A DNA stretch of 64,000 bases from the NCBI RefSeq assembly GCF_946886695.1, contig NZ_CAMPJD010000019.1, forward strand, positions 1 to 64,000. The letters run 5' to 3'. The notes below the pieces were generated by a model. The model did no database searches. It was not told the DNA's origin and saw only the letters and a list, made by a program, of their open reading frames with translations. Below are positions 17,348-26,478 of this stretch, one piece after another. Made by a program: the position numbers and the translations under genes. Origin of the DNA: an uncultured Pseudoxanthomonas sp. (GTDB taxonomy: Bacteria; Pseudomonadota; Gammaproteobacteria; Xanthomonadales; Xanthomonadaceae). How positions within the stretch are numbered: the first letter of the stretch is position 1; the number at the start of each line of letters is the position of its first letter.

Positions 17348-19129
17348 ATGAACGACAACGCCACGACCGCGGACAGCGCTGCGCCCCCCAAGCCCAAGGC
17401 CAAGCTCGGCACCCTGCGCGCCCTGTGGCCCTTCGTGCGCCAGCACGGCGGTCTGTTCACGGCGTGGCTGCTGGCGCTGGCGCTGGCGTCTGCGGCGACG
17501 CTGAGCCTGCCGGTTGCGTTCCGGCAGATGATCGACAACGGCTTTACCGACGGCGCGAACATCAACCGCGCGTTCCTGTTCCTGTTCGTGGTGGCGGTCG
17601 TGCTGGCGCTGGCCAGCGCGGCGCGCTTCTACTTCGTGTCCCTGCTGGGCGAAAAGGTCGTCGCGGACCTGCGCGGCCAGCTGTACGGGCACCTGATCGG
17701 ACTGGATGCCGAATTCCACGACCGCAGCCGCAGCGGCGAGCTCGTATCGCGACTGTCCGCCGACAGCGAACTGCTGCGCACGGTGGTGGCCACCAGCATG
17801 TCGGTGGCGCTGCGCAGCAGCGTCACCGTCATTGGCAGCCTGGCGATGCTGTTCGTCACCAGCCCCCGACTGGCGGCCTTCGCACTGATCGGCATCCCCT
17901 TGGCGGTACTGCCCATCGTGCTGGGTGCCCGCCGACTGGAGAAAGCGTCGCGCGCCAGCCAGGACCGCGTGGCCGATGCCAACACGCTGGCCAGCGAAAC
18001 CCTGGGCGCCGTCCGCACCGTGCAGGCGCACGCACGCGAACCCTACGAACGCGGCCGCTTCGGTGCCGCCATCGCGACCGCCGTGGAAACCGCCCGCAAG
18101 CGCATCCGCGCGCAGGCATGGGTGACCGCCGCGGCCATCACCCTGATCTTCGGCGCGATCACGCTGGTGCTCTGGTCGGGCGCGCATGACGTGATCGACG
18201 GCACGATGAGCGCGGGCACGCTGGGCCAGTTCGTGCTGTACGCGCTGATCGGCGGTGGATCGGTCGGTGCACTGGCCGAGGTATGGAACGAACTGCAACG
18301 CGCGGCCGGTGGCATGGGCCGCATCGCGGAGTTGCTGGGCGAAACACCTGTCATCCAGGCGCCGACACAACCACGCACATTGCCGCAGCCGGTCAAAGGC
18401 GAGATCCGCTTCGACAACGTCTCGTTCCACTATCCGTCGCGCCCCGACCTGCCCGCGTTGGATGGGTTCGACCTCAGCGTCAATCCCGGCGAAACCGTCG
18501 CCCTGGTCGGACCGTCCGGCGCAGGCAAGAGCACCGTGTTCTCGATGTTGCTGCGCTTCCACGATGCGCAGACCGGCAGCGTGCGCGTCGATGGCGTGGA
18601 CCTGCGTGAACTCGACCCGGCGCAGTTGCGCGAACACATCGCACTGGTGCCGCAGCAACCCACCATTTTCGCGGCCAGCGCTGCGGAGAACATCCGCTAC
18701 GGCAAGCTGGATGCCACCGATGCCGAACTGCAGGCAGCCGCCGAAGCCGCCGAGGCCGACGACTTCATCCGCGAACTGCCGGGCGGCTTCGACAGCCAGC
18801 TCGGCGAGCGTGGCGCACGCCTGTCGGGTGGCCAGCAGCAGCGCATCGCCATCGCCCGCGCCCTGTTGAAGGACGCCCCCATCCTGCTGCTGGACGAAGC
18901 CACCAGCGCGCTCGACGCACAGAGCGAGCGCGCGGTGCAGCAGGCACTGGAAAGGCTGATGGAGGGCCGCACGACCCTGGTCATCGCACACCGGCTGGCC
19001 ACCGTATTGAAAGCCGATCGCATCGTGGTGATGGACCGTGGCCGCATCGTCGCGCAGGGCACGCACGCGGAACTGTTGGCGCAGGATGGCCTGTACGCCG
19101 AGCTTGCGCGGCTGCAGTTTCTGGACTGA
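17348..19129 (+). CDS. ABC exporter, MsbA/lipid-transporter type, fused membrane and ATPase domains
   Basis: About 593 aa. The membrane domain (residues ~30-310) has six predicted helices and the family segment GEKVVADLRGQLYGHL. The nucleotide-binding domain (~345-590) is complete: Walker A GPSGAGKST, Q-loop VPQQPTIF, signature LSGGQQQR, Walker B ILLLDEATSALD and H-loop AHRLAT. It works as a homodimer moving lipid-like or hydrophobic substrates out of the inner leaflet. A second ATG at 17342 is equally possible; no good Shine-Dalgarno separates them. No partner gene reveals the substrate. Confidence 0.9.
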   Translation: MNDNATTADSAAPPKPKAKLGTLRALWPFVRQHGGLFTAWLLALALASAATLSLPVAFRQMIDNGFTDGANINRAFLFLFVVAVVLALASAARFYFVSLLGEKVVADLRGQLYGHLIGLDAEFHDRSRSGELVSRLSADSELLRTVVATSMSVALRSSVTVIGSLAMLFVTSPRLAAFALIGIPLAVLPIVLGARRLEKASRASQDRVADANTLASETLGAVRTVQAHAREPYERGRFGAAIATAVETARKRIRAQAWVTAAAITLIFGAITLVLWSGAHDVIDGTMSAGTLGQFVLYALIGGGSVGALAEVWNELQRAAGGMGRIAELLGETPVIQAPTQPRTLPQPVKGEIRFDNVSFHYPSRPDLPALDGFDLSVNPGETVALVGPSGAGKSTVFSMLLRFHDAQTGSVRVDGVDLRELDPAQLREHIALVPQQPTIFAASAAENIRYGKLDATDAELQAAAEAAEADDFIRELPGGFDSQLGERGARLSGGQQQRIAIARALLKDAPILLLDEATSALDAQSERAVQQALERLMEGRTTLVIAHRLATVLKADRIVVMDRGRIVAQGTHAELLAQDGLYAELARLQFLD

Positions 19130-19203
19130 CCCTGCCGCGAGTGCATCGGCCATCCGAGGACGGCTTGCACTACGATGGGGCTGGTCAGGACCGGAGCCCG
19201 CGC

Positions 19204-19581
19204 ATGATCCAGGAATCACTTCCGCCTTTGCTGCGTGGCCTGGGCACCACGCTGACCCCGCTGACCAGCGCACTGGTCGTCACGGTGGAACGTCGCGAAG
19301 GCGCTGATGCCACGGGAAGCCGGGCGATGTCGCGCCTGGCACTACAGGCGGAGGAAGCCGCTCAGCGTGGCGAGTCCGGTACGGATGCGTTGGCTAACGA
19401 AGTACGCCTGCTGCGCCTCCAGTTGCAGGACAGCGACCTGGCGGACGAGGTCTTCGAGAATCCCTGGTTCCAGTGGCTGGGCCTGCTGGGCACGGGCCTG
19501 ATCGCCGTCTCGTTCTTCGCCGAATGGCGACTCAGGCGCGACATCGCGCGCGCAGCGGCATCACCAGACGCCGCCGCGTAG
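19204..19581 (+). CDS. Hypothetical membrane-anchored protein
   Basis: 125 aa, unrecognised. The N-terminal part is mildly hydrophobic, the middle is a probable helix or coiled coil (ALQAEEAAQRGESGTDAL, VRLLRLQLQDSDLADEVF), and residues ~95-113 are a membrane helix (WLGLLGTGLIAVSFFAEW) followed by positive charges. The start at 19204 is chosen because upstream in-frame codons encode a low-complexity leader. It ends 3 bp before the convergent desaturase gene. Confidence 0.65.
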   Translation: MIQESLPPLLRGLGTTLTPLTSALVVTVERREGADATGSRAMSRLALQAEEAAQRGESGTDALANEVRLLRLQLQDSDLADEVFENPWFQWLGLLGTGLIAVSFFAEWRLRRDIARAAASPDAAA

Positions 19582-19584
19582 CCC

Positions 19585-20745
19585 TTAGGCGACGGCTTCC
19601 GCCTGGACCAGCGCCATCCCGCGTCGCGGCCGGCTGGGGAAAGCATGGCGCACGATGCGCCAGCACACCTGTCCGAACTGCGTGAGCAGGGTGCCGGTGT
19701 TGTAGTGCTGGCCGTAGCGGGCGCAGATCGCGCGCACTTCGCGTGCCATCTCGGCGTAACGGTTGGCCGGGATGTCGGGGAAGAAGTGGTGTTCGATCTG
19801 GTGGCTCAGGTTGCCCGACAGCACGTTGATCAGGAATCCGCCCCGCAGGTTGGACGAACCACGCAACTGGCGCAGGTACCAGTGGCCACGCGACTCGTTC
19901 TTGATGCATTCCTTGGGGAATGTTTCCGCATGGGCGGTGAAGTGCCCGCAGAAGATGATCACGTAGGTCCACACGTTGCGCAGGCCGTTGGCGACCAGGT
20001 TGCCCAGCAGCACCGGCAGGAAGAACGGGCCGGCCAATGCGGGATAGATCACGTAGTCCTTGGCCAGCTGGCGGCCCATCTTGCGCACGACCGGTGCGGA
20101 CTTGCGGCGCAGCTGCTGGGTGGTCATCTTGCCGTGCACCCAGCGCCCCAGCTTGAGGTCCTGGATGGCGATGCCCCACTGGAACAGCAGTGCGAAGACG
20201 ATCGCGACCAGCGGCTGCACCAGGTAGAACGGCTTCCACTTCTGCTCCGGGAAGATGCGCAGCAGGCCATAGCCGATGTCGTCGTCCATGCCCCGCACGT
20301 TGGTATACGTGTGGTGGCGGAAATTGTGCGTGTGCCGCCAGTTCTCGCTGGTGGCGACGATGTCCCAATCGTAGGTCTTGCCGTTGAGCTGCGGGTCGCC
20401 CAGCCAGTCGTACTGGCCGTGGATGACGTTGTGGCCCAGTTCCATGTTGTCGAGGATCTTGCCCAGGCCCAGCGACAGTGCGCCCAGCGCCCACAGCACC
20501 CAGAACAGCCAGCCCACCGCGCTGTCGGCCAGCCAGAGGCCACCGGCGATCGCGGCGGCGAGCAGCAGCACGCGGCCGGTCAGGTTGGCGTATCGCACCG
20601 CTTTGACCACGTTGCGGATATAGCGCGCATCACGCTGGCCCAGCGTCGCCACGGTACGCGCACGCAGGGCGTCCAACTCCTCGCCGAAGCGATCCAGTTC
20701 GTCGGTGGTGAGACTGCGGTTGCGGGGGGAGGAAAGGGTCGTCAT
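19585..20745 (-). CDS. Membrane fatty acid / acyl-CoA desaturase, DesB-like
   Basis: 386 aa. All three di-iron histidine boxes are present: His105-His109 (HNVIH), His138/140/144/145 (HTHNFRHH) and HQIEHH at 315-320. Hydrophobic segments near 58-95 and 185-240 place it in the inner membrane. Its ATG overlaps the TAA of the upstream reductase (TAATG). The regulator-reductase-desaturase order matches the P. aeruginosa desT-desC-desB module, whose product introduces a delta-9 double bond into exogenous saturated acyl-CoA. Substrate is inferred from that match. Confidence 0.88.
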   Translation of the reverse strand: MTTLSSPRNRSLTTDELDRFGEELDALRARTVATLGQRDARYIRNVVKAVRYANLTGRVLLLAAAIAGGLWLADSAVGWLFWVLWALGALSLGLGKILDNMELGHNVIHGQYDWLGDPQLNGKTYDWDIVATSENWRHTHNFRHHTYTNVRGMDDDIGYGLLRIFPEQKWKPFYLVQPLVAIVFALLFQWGIAIQDLKLGRWVHGKMTTQQLRRKSAPVVRKMGRQLAKDYVIYPALAGPFFLPVLLGNLVANGLRNVWTYVIIFCGHFTAHAETFPKECIKNESRGHWYLRQLRGSSNLRGGFLINVLSGNLSHQIEHHFFPDIPANRYAEMAREVRAICARYGQHYNTGTLLTQFGQVCWRIVRHAFPSRPRRGMALVQAEAVA

Positions 20746-21848
20746 TACAGATCCAGCTCGATGTCGGTGGCGGCGCTGTGGATGCACAGCTTCAACGCCT
20801 GGGTGGGTTCGTGCATCAGGTCGCCACTGGGCAGGTGGCGCGTGCTGCCGGCGGACTTGCCGCAGGCGCAGGTATTGCAGATGCCCATGCGGCAGCCGGA
20901 CGGCGGCTTGAGGCCGTGCTGCTCCAGGGCCACCAGCAGGGATTCGCCGCGCGGCACGCGCAGCGTGCGCCCGCTGCGTTGCAGGCGGATGTCCACCTCG
21001 CCCTCGTCCACGACGACTGCCGGTGGGGCAGTGAACGCTTCGGCCTGGAACGAGGCCACGCGCGGGGCCAGCAGGCCACGCGCGGTTTCGACGAAACCGC
21101 CAGGGCCGCAGGCCACTACTTGTTGCATGGCGGGATCGCCCGCGTGCGCGGAGAGTACCGTGTCATCGATGCGGCCTTCCGCTTCGTCGCCGGCAGACGC
21201 GGCTTCGCGCGTGAGCAGCAACCGGAAGCGGAAGCCCGGATGGGCGGCGGCGAGCGCCCGCAGCTCGTCGAGGAAGCAGGCCTCCCCGCGCCGGCGCACC
21301 CAGTAGAGCAGCGTCAGCCCGACCGGCATGCCCTGCCCGGCCAGTTCACGCACCAGCGCCATGAGCGGGGTGATGCCGCTACCGGCGGCGAGCAGCAGGT
21401 AGGCGCCTGTCGGTGCTGCCGGCAGCGTCATGTCGCCGAACGCCTGCCCCAGCTCGACAATCTCGCCGATGCGGGCCGTCGAGTGCAGGTAACGGCTGAC
21501 CTTGCCGCCCTCGATCGCTTTCACTGTCAGCGGCAGCAAGCCGTCCGCCCGCGGGGGCGACGTCAGGCTGTAGCTGCGGGTAACCCGCACCCCGTCGATC
21601 TCGATGCCCAGGTTCACATGCTGGCCGGCGCGATGGCCCGCCCAGTGGCGATTCGGCTTGAACAGCAGAGTGACCGCGTCCACGGAGGCGGATTCGCGGC
21701 CGACAAGCCGGGCCAGCGGGCGCTCCCAAGTCCAGGTGCGATGCAAGCGGGTGGCCCAGAAATCGAACACATCCGGCTTGACCAGCGGCCGGATCAGGCG
21801 TTTCAGGGGACCGGGCCGGCGGGGGGGCGGACGGATCTGGGCGTTCAT
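20745..21848 (-). CDS. Ferredoxin reductase (FAD/NAD plus 2Fe-2S), DesC-like electron donor of the desaturase
   Basis: 367 aa. A FAD-binding domain (RSYSLTSPP, ~95-105) and an NAD(P)H domain (LLLAAGSGITPLMAL, ~150) are followed by a C-terminal plant-type ferredoxin with ligands Cys319, Cys324, Cys327 and Cys355 (spacing CX4CX2CX27C). It should pass electrons from NAD(P)H to the desaturase. GGAGG just before the ATG supports this start. The gene is divergent from the TetR regulator over a 100-bp AT-rich gap. Confidence 0.9.
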   Translation of the reverse strand: MNAQIRPPPRRPGPLKRLIRPLVKPDVFDFWATRLHRTWTWERPLARLVGRESASVDAVTLLFKPNRHWAGHRAGQHVNLGIEIDGVRVTRSYSLTSPPRADGLLPLTVKAIEGGKVSRYLHSTARIGEIVELGQAFGDMTLPAAPTGAYLLLAAGSGITPLMALVRELAGQGMPVGLTLLYWVRRRGEACFLDELRALAAAHPGFRFRLLLTREAASAGDEAEGRIDDTVLSAHAGDPAMQQVVACGPGGFVETARGLLAPRVASFQAEAFTAPPAVVVDEGEVDIRLQRSGRTLRVPRGESLLVALEQHGLKPPSGCRMGICNTCACGKSAGSTRHLPSGDLMHEPTQALKLCIHSAATDIELDL

Positions 21849-21881
21849 GACCTCCACTATACCCATGTAAGGACGAATGTG

Positions 21882-21895
21882 TATACAGTTGTATA
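21882..21895. promoter_or_regulatory. Candidate operator in the divergent desaturase/regulator promoter
   Basis: The palindrome TATACA-GT-TGTATA sits in the only AT-rich stretch between the reductase and the TetR gene. It overlaps a plausible -35 (TTGTAT, 21889-21894) for the rightward promoter, whose -10 would be TATGAT (21910-21915, 15-bp spacer). A leftward -10-like TATAGT lies close to the reductase start. Binding by the adjacent TetR protein would explain joint control; this is inferred from symmetry and position. Confidence 0.6.
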
Positions 21896-21948
21896 TTAAT
21901 TTACAAGGCTATGATGCCCTCATCACTCCGCACGTCCGGCCTTCCCGC

Positions 21949-22611
21949 GTGACTTCATACCCGCAACCGCTGCCCCACGACGACAACGGCCCTGGCCGCA
22001 AGGCGTCGATCTCGCGCGAAGACCTGATGGCGGCCGCGCTGAAGCTGGTGGGCCCGCATCGCAGCGTGTCCACGCTGAGCCTGCGCGAAGTGGCCCGCGA
22101 GGCCGGCATCGCCCCCAACAGCTTCTATCGCCAGTTCCGCGACATGGACGAACTGGCCGTGGCGCTGATCGATCTGGCCGGCCGCTCGTTGCGCAAGATC
22201 ATCGGCGAGGCCCGCCACCGCGCCTACAGCAGTGACCGCAGCGTGGTGCGCGGCTCGGTGGAGGCCTTCATCGAACAGCTGCGCGCCGACGACAAGCTGC
22301 TGCACGTGCTGCTGCGCGAAGGCAACGTCGGTTCGGACGCGTTCAAGCACGCGGTGGAACTCGAGCTGCAGTTCTTCGAAGAAGAGCTGTGCATGGACCT
22401 GGTGCGGCTGGCCACGCGCGACAATGCACCGCTGTACGAACCGGCGCTGGTATCCAAGGCCATCACCCGGCTGGTTTTCGCGATGGGCGCCACGGCGATG
22501 GATCTGCCGCCGGAGAAGGATCAGGAACTGATCGAGCAACTGTCCGAGATGGTCCGCATGATCATCACCGGCTCACGCGCGCTGGCCTCGCGCGGAGGCG
22601 GCCAGCGCTGA
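21949..22611 (+). CDS. TetR-family regulator, DesT/FabR-like
   Basis: About 220 aa from GTG 21949. The helix-turn-helix is at ~20-65 (LSLREVAREAGIAPNSFYRQFRDMDELAVAL). The C-terminal ligand domain is of the FabR/DesT type, which senses the ratio of unsaturated to saturated acyl-CoA and represses desaturase genes. Divergent location beside DesC/DesB-like genes supports this. An in-frame ATG at 21877 would put the start inside the candidate operator and -10, so the GTG is favoured. Confidence 0.85.
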   Translation: MTSYPQPLPHDDNGPGRKASISREDLMAAALKLVGPHRSVSTLSLREVAREAGIAPNSFYRQFRDMDELAVALIDLAGRSLRKIIGEARHRAYSSDRSVVRGSVEAFIEQLRADDKLLHVLLREGNVGSDAFKHAVELELQFFEEELCMDLVRLATRDNAPLYEPALVSKAITRLVFAMGATAMDLPPEKDQELIEQLSEMVRMIITGSRALASRGGGQR

Positions 22612-22630
22612 CCTGTCCGCGACGCGCCCG

Positions 22631-23137
22631 TCAGGGTTCGATGTGGATCGGCGTGCCCACCGGCACGCGCTGCCAGATCGCTTCCATTTCCGTGTTGGTC
22701 ACGGCGATGCAGCCCTCCGTCCAGTCCAGGCGCGAGCCCGGCGGCGTGGCGCCATGGATCATGATGTCGCCACCCGGATCGACGCCACGCGTTAGCGCCT
22801 GCCGACGGTCGGCGGCATCCGGATAGGAAATGCGCAACGACAGGTGGAAGCGGCTGCGTCCGTTGCGGTAGGTGATGCGGTAATCGCCTTCCGGTGTGCG
22901 CTGGTCGCCCTGCTCGCGCTTGTGCCCCACCGGTGCGCCCCCCAGGACGATGCGATACGTGGCAATGGTGTGCCCATCGCGCAACAGCGCCATGCGGCGC
23001 TGCGCCTTGTGGACAACGATCGCATCGGCCTGCTGCGCGGCGGGCAACAGGGGTGGCGGCCAATCCCCGTGGTCGCGGGCCTGCGAAGACGGACCCAACG
23101 CAGCCATAAGCGCGATCATCCAGCGCAAAGCCTTCAT
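22631..23137 (-). CDS. L,D-transpeptidase (YkuD domain), secreted
   Basis: 168 aa. A signal peptide (MKALRWMIALMAALGPSSQA) precedes a single YkuD domain. The catalytic motif runs from His128 (IMIHGATPPG) to Cys143 (WTEGCIAVTN). Such enzymes form 3-3 peptidoglycan cross-links or attach proteins to the wall; the reaction here is not specified by sequence. It overlaps the 3' end of the AidB-like gene by four bases, an odd pairing that suggests cotranscription. Confidence 0.88.
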   Translation of the reverse strand: MKALRWMIALMAALGPSSQARDHGDWPPPLLPAAQQADAIVVHKAQRRMALLRDGHTIATYRIVLGGAPVGHKREQGDQRTPEGDYRITYRNGRSRFHLSLRISYPDAADRRQALTRGVDPGGDIMIHGATPPGSRLDWTEGCIAVTNTEMEAIWQRVPVGTPIHIEP

Positions 23138-24762
23138 GCCGGCAACACCCGTGCCAGCAGGGGCGCTGCGTCCACCTCCGTCGGCAGCGTACCGAACGCC
23201 AGGCCATGCTCCCCGCCCAACCGGCTGCGGATGAACAGGGTCGCGGCCGGACTGCCCGCGCGCAGCAGCACCGACGCCTGCAGCGCAAGCGCCAGACGCT
23301 CCACCAGCAAGCGTGCACCGGCTTCGCGGGCGGCCGCCAGGTCGACACGCAGGCGATCGACGAACGCATCGAACGTCGCATCATGCCCGGACGCGGCGGC
23401 CAGCTCGTCACCCACCGCCTGCACGGTCTCGGGTTCGCGTGCGAAGGCGCGCAGTACGTCGAGGCACTGGATGTTGCCGCTGCCTTCCCAGATCGAGTTC
23501 AACGGCGCCTGCCGGTACAGCCGCGGCAGGATCGATTCCTCCACGTAGCCGGCACCCCCCAGGCATTCCTGCGCCTCGTTGACGAACGCGGGCGCGCGCT
23601 TGCAGAGCCAGTATTTTCCGACGGCCGTGGCAATGCGCGCGAAGGCGGCCTCGCGAGGATCGCGCGGCGCCGCATCCACCGCGCGTGCCACGCGCAGCGC
23701 GAAGGTGGTCGCCGCCTCGGACTCCAGCGCGAGGTCGGCCAGCACGTTGCGCATCAGGGCGTGTTCCTCAAGCGGCTTGCCGAACGTGCGGCGATGGCGC
23801 GCATGATGCATTGCCTGCGCCAGCGCCATCCGCATCTCGGCGGACGACCCCAGCATGCAGTCGAGCCGGGTCAGCATCACCATCTCGATGATGGTGGCCA
23901 CACCGCGTCCTTCGTCGCCGACACGCCATGCCCGCGCACCCGTGAACTCCACTTCGCTCGACGCATTCGCCCAGTCGCCTAGTTTGTCCTTCAGCCGCAC
24001 CAGCCGGAACGCGTTCTTCGCACCGTCTTCCCGTCGGCGCGGCATCAGGAAGCACGTCAGCCCGCCCGGCGCCTGTGCCAGCACCAGGAAGCCATCGCAC
24101 ATCGGCGCGGAGAAGAACCACTTGTGCCCGACCAGCGTGTAGGTGCCGTCGGCGTCCGGCGTGGCGGTGGTGGCGTTCGCCCGCACGTCGGAACCCCCCT
24201 GCTTTTCGGTCATGCCCATGCCCAGCGTGATGCCGGCCTTGCCGCCAATGGGCACGTCGCGCGGATCGTAGTGCGGCGCGGCCGCCTTCGTCGCCCATTC
24301 GCGCAGCGCAGGCTCGCGCTGCAGGACGGGGACGGCCGCATGCGTCATCGTCAGGGGACAACTGGTGCCCGCTTCCGCCTGGTGATGCAGATAACTCAAC
24401 GCAGCGCGCGCGACGTGCGCGCCGGGCAACGGCTCGTGCCACGACAGGCCGGCGACACCGTGCGTCTTCGCCGCCTCCATCAGCTGGTGATAGGCGGGGT
24501 GGAATTCCACCAGGTCGATGCGGTGGCCGTGCTGGTCATGGGTGCGCAGGCGCGGCCGGTCCCGGTTCGCATCGAAGCCAAGACGGTAGAGCGCGTCGCC
24601 CGCCAGCGCGCCATAGGTCGCCAGCCGGGGGGCGAACGCTCCTGCGCCATCACGCATCACGCACTCGCGCAACACGATGTCGTCCGCCCACAGGTCGCGC
24701 GGCACGAACGGTGGCGGCTGGTTTTCCACGGAATGCGTTTCGAACGGAGGAAGTTCGCTCAT
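23134..24762 (-). CDS. AidB-like acyl-CoA dehydrogenase
   Basis: 542 aa, matching E. coli AidB (541 aa) rather than ordinary acyl-CoA dehydrogenases (~390 aa). Recognisable blocks are GMGMTEKQGGSDVRANATTA, LVGHKWFFSAPMCDGFLVLA, MVMLTRLDCMLGSSAEMRMAL and EECLGGAGYVEES-like NEAQECLGGAGYVEES. AidB is induced by alkylation damage and binds FAD and DNA in E. coli; isovaleryl-CoA dehydrogenase activity is weak there. Whether this copy is protective or catabolic is open. No Ada-type box was seen upstream. Confidence 0.88.
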   Translation of the reverse strand: MSELPPFETHSVENQPPPFVPRDLWADDIVLRECVMRDGAGAFAPRLATYGALAGDALYRLGFDANRDRPRLRTHDQHGHRIDLVEFHPAYHQLMEAAKTHGVAGLSWHEPLPGAHVARAALSYLHHQAEAGTSCPLTMTHAAVPVLQREPALREWATKAAAPHYDPRDVPIGGKAGITLGMGMTEKQGGSDVRANATTATPDADGTYTLVGHKWFFSAPMCDGFLVLAQAPGGLTCFLMPRRREDGAKNAFRLVRLKDKLGDWANASSEVEFTGARAWRVGDEGRGVATIIEMVMLTRLDCMLGSSAEMRMALAQAMHHARHRRTFGKPLEEHALMRNVLADLALESEAATTFALRVARAVDAAPRDPREAAFARIATAVGKYWLCKRAPAFVNEAQECLGGAGYVEESILPRLYRQAPLNSIWEGSGNIQCLDVLRAFAREPETVQAVGDELAAASGHDATFDAFVDRLRVDLAAAREAGARLLVERLALALQASVLLRAGSPAATLFIRSRLGGEHGLAFGTLPTEVDAAPLLARVLPA

Positions 24763-24849
24763 CGTCGGTCCCGTTGCACGCCCGGATTCTCGCGCAATTC
24801 AGCGCAGTGTGCGGATGCGTTGCGGGCCATGCCACTGATTGCGATGCTT

Positions 24850-26085
24850 CTAGCCAGTGCGGGCGAGCTCGCGAAGTGTCCCAAGGAACGCCTGCTTCAG
24901 CTCCAGCTTGCGGAAGAAGCCGTGCTGCGTGCCGCTCAGCACCCGCAGCATGTGGCCGCGCCCACCCGGCAGCCGGCCCATCGGGAGGAACGCCAGATCG
25001 CGGGCATGCGCGATGAGGTCCCGGTCGGACTGGAAGATCGGGGTCAGCCAGCGGCTCCAGAACTGGTAGACGCCGACATGCGCCACGCGTTCGCGCTGAT
25101 ACGCCTCCAGCGCCGCCGGGACAGGGCCCTGTACGCGCAGCGCGTCACGCAAGGCCATCGCATCCATCAGCGCCATGTTGACGCCCTGGCCCAATTGCGG
25201 ACTCATGCCATGCGCGGCATCCCCGATCACGACGAGCCGGTCCCTGTACCACTGCCGCAGGGTCACGTCGCGATAACTGGCGCGTGCAAGCTGGTCGGCG
25301 TCCACGGTGTCGGCCAGGCAGGCGTCGGCCTCGGGCCACAGGCGTGCCACTTCCTCGCGCCATGCCGGCAGACCGCGCGCGCGCCAGGCATCGAAGTCGC
25401 TGACGGGCAGACTCCAGAAAAAGCTCAACCGCGGCGTTCCATCACCGGGCCGCGTGCCCACCGGCAGCAACCCGATCATCTTGCGCGCGGCCACGTAACG
25501 CTGGCGCAGCTCGTCGTTCCAGCGCCAATCGCCCTGTGGCACCAGTCGCCACAATGCCCCCCACGGATAGACGGCCTCGCGCCTCACGGCTCCGGTGGCC
25601 ACGCGAAGCCGCGAAGCCGAACCGTCGGCGCTCACCACCAGGTCGAACGGGCCATGCCAGCGACCATGCTGGTCGCGCACGCGGCGCGTATCGTCGCTGA
25701 CGGCCTCGATGGCGTGACCACGATGGATCTCGCCCTGCCCCGCCCATGCCTCCGCCAGCAGCGTGAACAACGCTCCGCGCTGCATGCCCAGCCCGAACAA
25801 GCGCGCGTCCAGCCCGGCATAGCGCATGTCCATCACCGCGCGACCGCAGGGCGTTTCGCCATACAGGCGATTGACCCGCCGGCCATGCGCCAGCACATCG
25901 GGCAGCAGGCCCAATTCCCACAGCACCTGCAGTCCGGTCGGTTGCAGCAGGAAGCCCGCGCCGACCGGCCCCAGTGTTTCCGCCTGCTCGAAGACCTCCA
26001 CGCGGTGGCCGTCACGCGACAGCAGCAGTGCCGCGGCCTGGCCAGCGGTGCCGTAGCCGACGATGGCGATATGCAGAGAGTTCAT
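24850..26085 (-). CDS. FAD-dependent aromatic-type monooxygenase (UbiH/PHBH superfamily)
   Basis: 411 aa. The dinucleotide fold GYGTAGQAAA opens the protein (residues ~10-20), the DG motif is VVSADGSASRLR, and the second FAD motif VIGDAAHGMSPQLGQGVN lies at ~285-305. These define class A flavoprotein hydroxylases. Substrate cannot be read from sequence and no pathway genes flank it. It is followed by 84 bp and then the AidB-like gene on the same strand. Confidence 0.85.
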   Translation of the reverse strand: MNSLHIAIVGYGTAGQAAALLLSRDGHRVEVFEQAETLGPVGAGFLLQPTGLQVLWELGLLPDVLAHGRRVNRLYGETPCGRAVMDMRYAGLDARLFGLGMQRGALFTLLAEAWAGQGEIHRGHAIEAVSDDTRRVRDQHGRWHGPFDLVVSADGSASRLRVATGAVRREAVYPWGALWRLVPQGDWRWNDELRQRYVAARKMIGLLPVGTRPGDGTPRLSFFWSLPVSDFDAWRARGLPAWREEVARLWPEADACLADTVDADQLARASYRDVTLRQWYRDRLVVIGDAAHGMSPQLGQGVNMALMDAMALRDALRVQGPVPAALEAYQRERVAHVGVYQFWSRWLTPIFQSDRDLIAHARDLAFLPMGRLPGGRGHMLRVLSGTQHGFFRKLELKQAFLGTLRELARTG

Positions 26086-26137
26086 CGAATGCGGCGTCTC
26101 TTTCCTGCCGGAGCGCGATGGGCCGGAATGCAGGCGT

Positions 26138-26162
26138 TAAAAAACCCCGCCGGAGCGGGGTT
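26138..26162 (-). terminator. Rho-independent terminator of the cold-shock gene
   Basis: Read on the minus strand, an 8-bp stem AACCCCGC / GCGGGGTT with a 4-base loop (26143-26162) is followed by six T residues (26144-26139). It lies 19 bp after the csp stop, separating it from the monooxygenase gene. Confidence 0.9.
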
Positions 26163-26180
26163 CAAGAAAATCGTCTTGGA

Positions 26181-26387
26181 TCAGGCTGCCGGCGTGATGT
26201 TGGACGCCTGTGCACCCTTCGGGCCCTGGGTCAGCTCGTAACTGACGCGCTGGCCTTCCTGCAGGCTACGGAAGCCCTTGCTGTTGATGGCGGTGTGGTG
26301 CGCAAAGACATCGGCGCTGCCATCTTCTGGCGCGATGAATCCGAAGCCCTTGGCATCGTTGAACCATTTCACGGTACCGTACGGCAT
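26181..26387 (-). CDS. Cold-shock family RNA chaperone
   Basis: 68 aa, the usual length. RNP1 ([11 protein letters not shown]) and RNP2 (DVFAHHTAI) are intact after the start [11 protein letters not shown]. It binds single-stranded RNA/DNA and melts secondary structure. RNP2 reads VFAHH rather than the commoner VFVHF/VFVHY, a conservative change. An in-frame start 54 bases upstream would add a non-homologous leader. A long T-rich 5' region and a strong terminator make it monocistronic. Confidence 0.95.
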   Translation of the reverse strand: MPYGTVKWFNDAKGFGFIAPEDGSADVFAHHTAINSKGFRSLQEGQRVSYELTQGPKGAQASNITPAA

Positions 26388-26478
26388 AGCGCTTGTATTT
26401 CCTTTTCTGGATGCGGGTGGAATGTGTGGCGGTGACGTCACACACGCCGAGTATGCAAAGGCCGGCGCGCGTTGACAA

